This document shows, piece after piece, positions 37,926-40,889 of a stretch of 40,889 nt of DNA. Within the stretch, counting starts at the first letter, position 1, and every line of letters starts with the position of its first letter. The DNA comes from Acidobacteriota bacterium (GTDB taxonomy: Bacteria > Acidobacteriota > Vicinamibacteria > Vicinamibacterales > Fen-181): assembly GCA_017883185.1 (NCBI GenBank), contig JADGOB010000021.1:1-40889 (forward strand), given 5' to 3'. The notes under the pieces are model-generated. The model ran no database searches, was not told where the DNA came from, and was given only the letters and a program-made list of their open reading frames with translations. The position numbers and the translations under genes were made by a program.

Positions 37926-39287
37926 ATGACCGACCCGATCCCTGTCGCCACGCGGCCACAGCCCACCCGTCTTTTTCGCTGGCTGGTGCTGGTGTTCATC
38001 AGCCTGGCGATGTTCGGGAACTACTACGTCTACGACTGCATCAGCCCGCTGGCCGACGTGCTGAAGGCGCAACTGAAGTTCTCGGACTCGAGCATCGGGC
38101 TGCTCCAGGCGATCTACAGCTTCCCGAACATCGTGATGGTCCTCATCGGCGGAATCATCATCGACCGGATCGGCACCAAGAAGTCCACGCTGCTCTTCGG
38201 CGCGATCTGCACGCTCGGGTCGGTCGTGACCGCTTGGCCGGATGCGCCTCTGTTCGCGCCGCTCGGTGTCGGCGTGCGCGGGCTGAGCAGCCTGTTCGGT
38301 CTCGGCATCGACTCTTCGACGCTCTCGGTGATGGTCGCGGGCCGCTTGGTGTTCGGCCTCGGCGCCGAATCGCTGATCGTGGGCGTGACGACGGCGATCG
38401 CGCGGTGGTTCCGCGGGAAAGAGCTGAGCTTCGCCTTCGGCATCAACCTCACGATTGCCAGGCTCGGGTCGTTCGCGGCGCTCAACTCGCCAAGCTGGGC
38501 GGCCTCATCGTATTCCAACTGGCAGTGGCCGCTGGTCATCTCCGTCGGATTCGGCAGTTTCTGCGTGGTGGGCGGCATTCTCTACTGGTTGCTCGAGGCG
38601 CAGGCGGAGCAGCGGTACGAGCTGGGCGCGGCAGGCCAGACCGACAAGGTGGACCTCAAGCAGATCTTCAATTTCGGCACATCCTACTGGTTCATCGTCG
38701 CCCTCTGCATCACGTTCTACTCCGGAATTTTTCCGTTCCAGACGTTCGCGGTGAAGTTCTTCATCGAGGCGCACGGCGCGAGCCGCGAAACGGCCGGCTT
38801 CCTGTCGAGCATGCTGACGCTGTTCGCGATGATCGGGACGCCTGCTTTCGGCGCGGTCGTGGACCGCGTCGGCCGTCGCTCGCTGTTCATGATGGTCGGG
38901 TCGCTGCTGTTGATCCCGGTCTACCTCATCATGGCCTACACGAGCATCTCGCTCTACGTGCCGATGGCCCTGATGGGCATCGCGTTCTCGATGATCCCGG
39001 CCGTCATGTGGCCGTCGGTCGCGTACGTTGTCGGCGAAGAGAAGCTTGGCACCGCGTACGGCCTGATGACGATGATCCAGAACATCGGGCTGTTCGGGTT
39101 CAACCTGCTGATCGGCTGGTCGAACGACCACTGGGCCGCCAGCGCGGCCAACCCGGCAGGGTATGCTCCCGGCATGTGGATGTTCTCGTGCCTGGGGTTC
39201 GTCGGCCTGCTGTTCGCGTTCCTGCTGCGCCGCAGCGAGCAGGGGCCTCACGCCCACGGGTTGGAGACGATCACCGCCAGGGGATAG
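37926..39287 (+). CDS. MFS transporter, MFSD1-like
   Basis: A 453-residue transporter of about twelve helices. Helix 1 starts at residue 17 (LFRWLVLVFISLAMFGNYYVYD); the loop 2-3 motif is GGIIIDRIGTKKSTLL and its second-half counterpart is GAVVDRVGRRSLFMM. The words ARWFRGKELSFAFGIN and LTIARLGSFAALN in the first half are characteristic of the MFSD1 branch, whose animal member moves dipeptides out of lysosomes. With the peptidases in this window, peptide uptake or export is a tempting but unproven inference. It is followed three bases later by an SRPBCC gene and is probably co-transcribed with it. Confidence 0.85.
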   Translation: MTDPIPVATRPQPTRLFRWLVLVFISLAMFGNYYVYDCISPLADVLKAQLKFSDSSIGLLQAIYSFPNIVMVLIGGIIIDRIGTKKSTLLFGAICTLGSVVTAWPDAPLFAPLGVGVRGLSSLFGLGIDSSTLSVMVAGRLVFGLGAESLIVGVTTAIARWFRGKELSFAFGINLTIARLGSFAALNSPSWAASSYSNWQWPLVISVGFGSFCVVGGILYWLLEAQAEQRYELGAAGQTDKVDLKQIFNFGTSYWFIVALCITFYSGIFPFQTFAVKFFIEAHGASRETAGFLSSMLTLFAMIGTPAFGAVVDRVGRRSLFMMVGSLLLIPVYLIMAYTSISLYVPMALMGIAFSMIPAVMWPSVAYVVGEEKLGTAYGLMTMIQNIGLFGFNLLIGWSNDHWAASAANPAGYAPGMWMFSCLGFVGLLFAFLLRRSEQGPHAHGLETITARG

Positions 39288-39289
39288 GC

Positions 39290-39817
39290 ATGCCGACGCG
39301 CAGCCAAATCGGCTTCGACTATTCGATTCGCATCGAGTCCACGCCCACCCGCGTCCTCGCCGCGTTCTTCGAGCCGTCCGCGCTCGCGGCCTGGTGGGAC
39401 GTGGCGACCGCCATCGCCACCCCTCGTCCCTTGGGCGTCTACGCGCTCGAATGGGGCGACTCGGAGGTTGCCGACGACGTGCTGGGCCGGCTGGGCGGTG
39501 TCTTTCATGGCACGGTGATCGACGTCCAGCCTGGCCGGGGATTCTTCGTCGCCGACGCCTACTGGCTGCCGCCCGAGGGGGACCCAATCGGCCCGATGGC
39601 GATGGAAGTGACGTGCACGCCGACTGATCGACCCGCGGGCCGCCCGTCCGCGCCGCTCGCCACGCTGCTTCGCGTGGTGCAGAGAGGGCTGGATGACAGC
39701 CCGCGGTGGATGCGGTACTACGAGGTGGTCGGCGGCGGCTGGCCGGCCTCGCTCGACACGCTCAAGGGATACCTCGAACATGGTCGAGGCGCGTGGGATC
39801 TCCGGGCCTACGTGTAG
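39290..39817 (+). CDS. SRPBCC (START/AHSA1-like) domain protein
   Basis: A 175-residue cytosolic protein of the helix-grip superfamily. It opens with a strand carrying IRIESTPTRVLAAFFEPSALAAWW, cut here at its key point: the AFxxPxxLxxWW word is the hallmark of AHSA1/START-like domains. It closes with a long helix (WPASLDTLKGYLEHG). An insertion between strands (PADRPAGRPSAP-like, residues about 110-125) is Pro-rich. Such proteins bind hydrophobic ligands or partner proteins in the cavity. The gene starts three bases after the MFS stop, with AGGGGATAGG as ribosome site, so they are coupled. Ligand unknown. Confidence 0.78.
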   Translation: MPTRSQIGFDYSIRIESTPTRVLAAFFEPSALAAWWDVATAIATPRPLGVYALEWGDSEVADDVLGRLGGVFHGTVIDVQPGRGFFVADAYWLPPEGDPIGPMAMEVTCTPTDRPAGRPSAPLATLLRVVQRGLDDSPRWMRYYEVVGGGWPASLDTLKGYLEHGRGAWDLRAYV

Positions 39818-39858
39818 ACGACGCTCGGCCGCGGCGTTGAATTTGCTAGCGTAGATTT

Positions 39859-40713
39859 ATGAACAACCAGCCGCTGGCGTATCTGAACCACGAATTCCTC
39901 GAGACCGAGGAAGGACGGCCGATGCGCATCCTCTCTGAGTACCTCGAGCCGCTCGGTCGTTTCCGGCGCGAGAAGATCCAGGACACGGTGGTCTTCTTCG
40001 GGTCGGCACGGGTGGCCAGCCGGGAGCGGGCGGAACGCGGCCTTGTCGCGCTCGCGCGCCAGGGCGCAGAACCCGCCGGAGAAGCGCTCGTGGCGCAGGC
40101 GCAACGGGCGCTCGACTGGTCGCGCTACTACGAGGACGCCCGCACGCTCGCACGCCTCCTCACCGCGTGGACCAGGACGCTCGAGTGTCCCTATCACCGG
40201 TTCGTCGTCTGCTCGGGCGGGGGGCCGGGCATCATGGAAGCGGCCAACCGCGGTGCGCACGAGGCGGGCGGGAAGACGATTGGCCTCAACATCCGCCTCC
40301 CGTTCGAGCAAGGACCGAACCCGTACATCTCGAAGAACCTCCATTTCGAGTTCCACTACTTCTTCATGCGCAAATTCTGGTTCGCCTACCTGGCGAAGGC
40401 ACTGGTGGTGTTCCCGGGCGGGTTCGGGACGATGGACGAGATGTTCGAGATCCTGACGCTCGTGCAGACCGAGAAGCTGTCGAAGACGATCCAGGTTCTG
40501 CTCTACGGGCGGGAATACTGGGAGCGGGTCCTGCACTTCGAGCCGATGGTCGAGGCGGGCGCCGCCTCGCCGAGGGACCTGGATCTGTTCACGTATGTCG
40601 ACTCACCGCAACAGGCATTCGACAGCCTGAAAACGCACCTCGTGGAGACCTGCCTCGAGCCCTCCTCGGTCGAGGAAGCGAAGGCCCCCGGGCTGGCCAA
40701 GACCAGGGTCTAG
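39859..40713 (+). CDS. LOG-family Rossmann protein (TIGR00730-like)
   Basis: A 284-residue protein of the LOG (LONELY GUY) / 'lysine decarboxylase-like' family, whose characterised members release cytokinin bases or other nucleobases from 5'-monophosphates. The two signature motifs are visible: SGGGPGIMEAANRGA (about residues 118-132) and PGGFGTMDEMFE (about 188-199). This is the longer bacterial form with about 90 residues before the first motif (VVFFGSARV at about 45-53), so activity on cytokinins should not be assumed; nucleotide 5'-monophosphate nucleosidase activity is the better guess. The start at 39859 has no clear ribosome site. The stop TAG overlaps the stop of the convergent gene in CTAG. 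Confidence 0.87.
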   Translation: MNNQPLAYLNHEFLETEEGRPMRILSEYLEPLGRFRREKIQDTVVFFGSARVASRERAERGLVALARQGAEPAGEALVAQAQRALDWSRYYEDARTLARLLTAWTRTLECPYHRFVVCSGGGPGIMEAANRGAHEAGGKTIGLNIRLPFEQGPNPYISKNLHFEFHYFFMRKFWFAYLAKALVVFPGGFGTMDEMFEILTLVQTEKLSKTIQVLLYGREYWERVLHFEPMVEAGAASPRDLDLFTYVDSPQQAFDSLKTHLVETCLEPSSVEEAKAPGLAKTRV

Positions 40714-40889
40714 TACACCAAGTACTTCGCGCGGACCGTCTCGAACCGGGCCACGGGTTCGTCCCACTCGGCCGCAATCTCGCGGGCGGGCAGGTCGGCT
40801 TCGATCGCCTCGCGCAGGCGAGCCGAGCCGGCCAGGATGTCGATCGGCATCCGGTCGTGAACGTATTCGTAGGGCGGCTGACGCCATGC
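40710..40889 (-). CDS. DUF1343/NamZ-type exo-beta-N-acetylmuramidase, C-terminal fragment
   Basis: The last 59 residues of a gene entering from the right edge. WRQPPYEYVHDRMPIDILAG, then LREAIEAD, EIAAEWDEPVARFE and the terminal RAKYLVY match the end of DUF1343 proteins (W-R-x-x-PYE-F, PxDxLxG, R-K-YLLY). Characterised members (NamZ) remove terminal MurNAc from peptidoglycan fragments. Its TAG stop overlaps the LOG-family stop (40710-40713, CTAG), tail to tail. The catalytic region is outside the window. Confidence 0.75.
   Translation of the reverse strand, partial: AWRQPPYEYVHDRMPIDILAGSARLREAIEADLPAREIAAEWDEPVARFETVRAKYLVY

Overview
The window reads as a high-GC (roughly two-thirds G+C) chromosome segment from an environmental member of the Acidobacteriota, most likely a Vicinamibacteria-type lineage. 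This is inferred from gene content: two Oar-like TonB-dependent receptors with N-terminal carboxypeptidase-regulatory domains, a VWFA-domain protein of the acidobacterial type, paired M16 peptidases, an S9 peptidase and many secreted Gly/Ala-rich proteins. I see no rRNA, tRNA, CRISPR array, phage or intact insertion sequence.

Layout. 1-4290: a uronate catabolism divergon. Leftward are a KduI/IolB-like isomerase, kduD and the first codons of a KDPG aldolase; rightward are a secreted DUF4861 protein and a FadR-type GntR regulator. The 394-base gap between them holds a promoter and two palindromic operator candidates. 4481-10276: a TonB-dependent receptor behind PhoB-like direct repeats, then a VWFA protein. 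10422-16557: a cysteine-paired Sel1 lipoprotein, a small unknown gene, a sensor kinase with a collapsed receiver, a decayed membrane gene, an ANKH/MATE-like transporter and a miniature relic of a hybrid kinase. 16709-22325: malic enzyme, a small coiled-coil protein and a periplasmic M16 pair (catalytic plus non-catalytic). 22342-30302: a broken outer-membrane gene, a second Oar-like receptor with a clear terminator, an S9 peptidase and an Mrp-type ATPase. 30277-40889: an MFS transporter, a second (cytosolic) M16 pair, a one-helix membrane protein, an alpha/beta hydrolase, an amidase with a small coupled partner, an MFSD1-like transporter, an SRPBCC protein, a LOG-family protein and the end of a NamZ-type (DUF1343) gene. 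The theme is uptake and breakdown of polymers: pectin/alginate-type uronates, peptides and possibly peptidoglycan fragments.

The least expected content is non-coding. (1) Short arrays with an exact 7-bp period, each with a different heptamer, sit in many intergenic gaps, and several begin or end on the stop codon of the neighbouring gene. (2) A 65-bp element with complementary ends is present three times (11217, 13853, 26607) and once lies in a probable 5' leader. (3) A 20/21-bp tandem array at 35982-36099 shares its core word with a duplication that supplies the S9 peptidase stop codon. (4) A 75-bp near-perfect palindrome at 18904-18978 looks like a MITE or REP element. (5) Two receptor genes are preceded by 11-bp-phased direct repeats. 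These were found by eye; genome-wide counts are needed to judge them.
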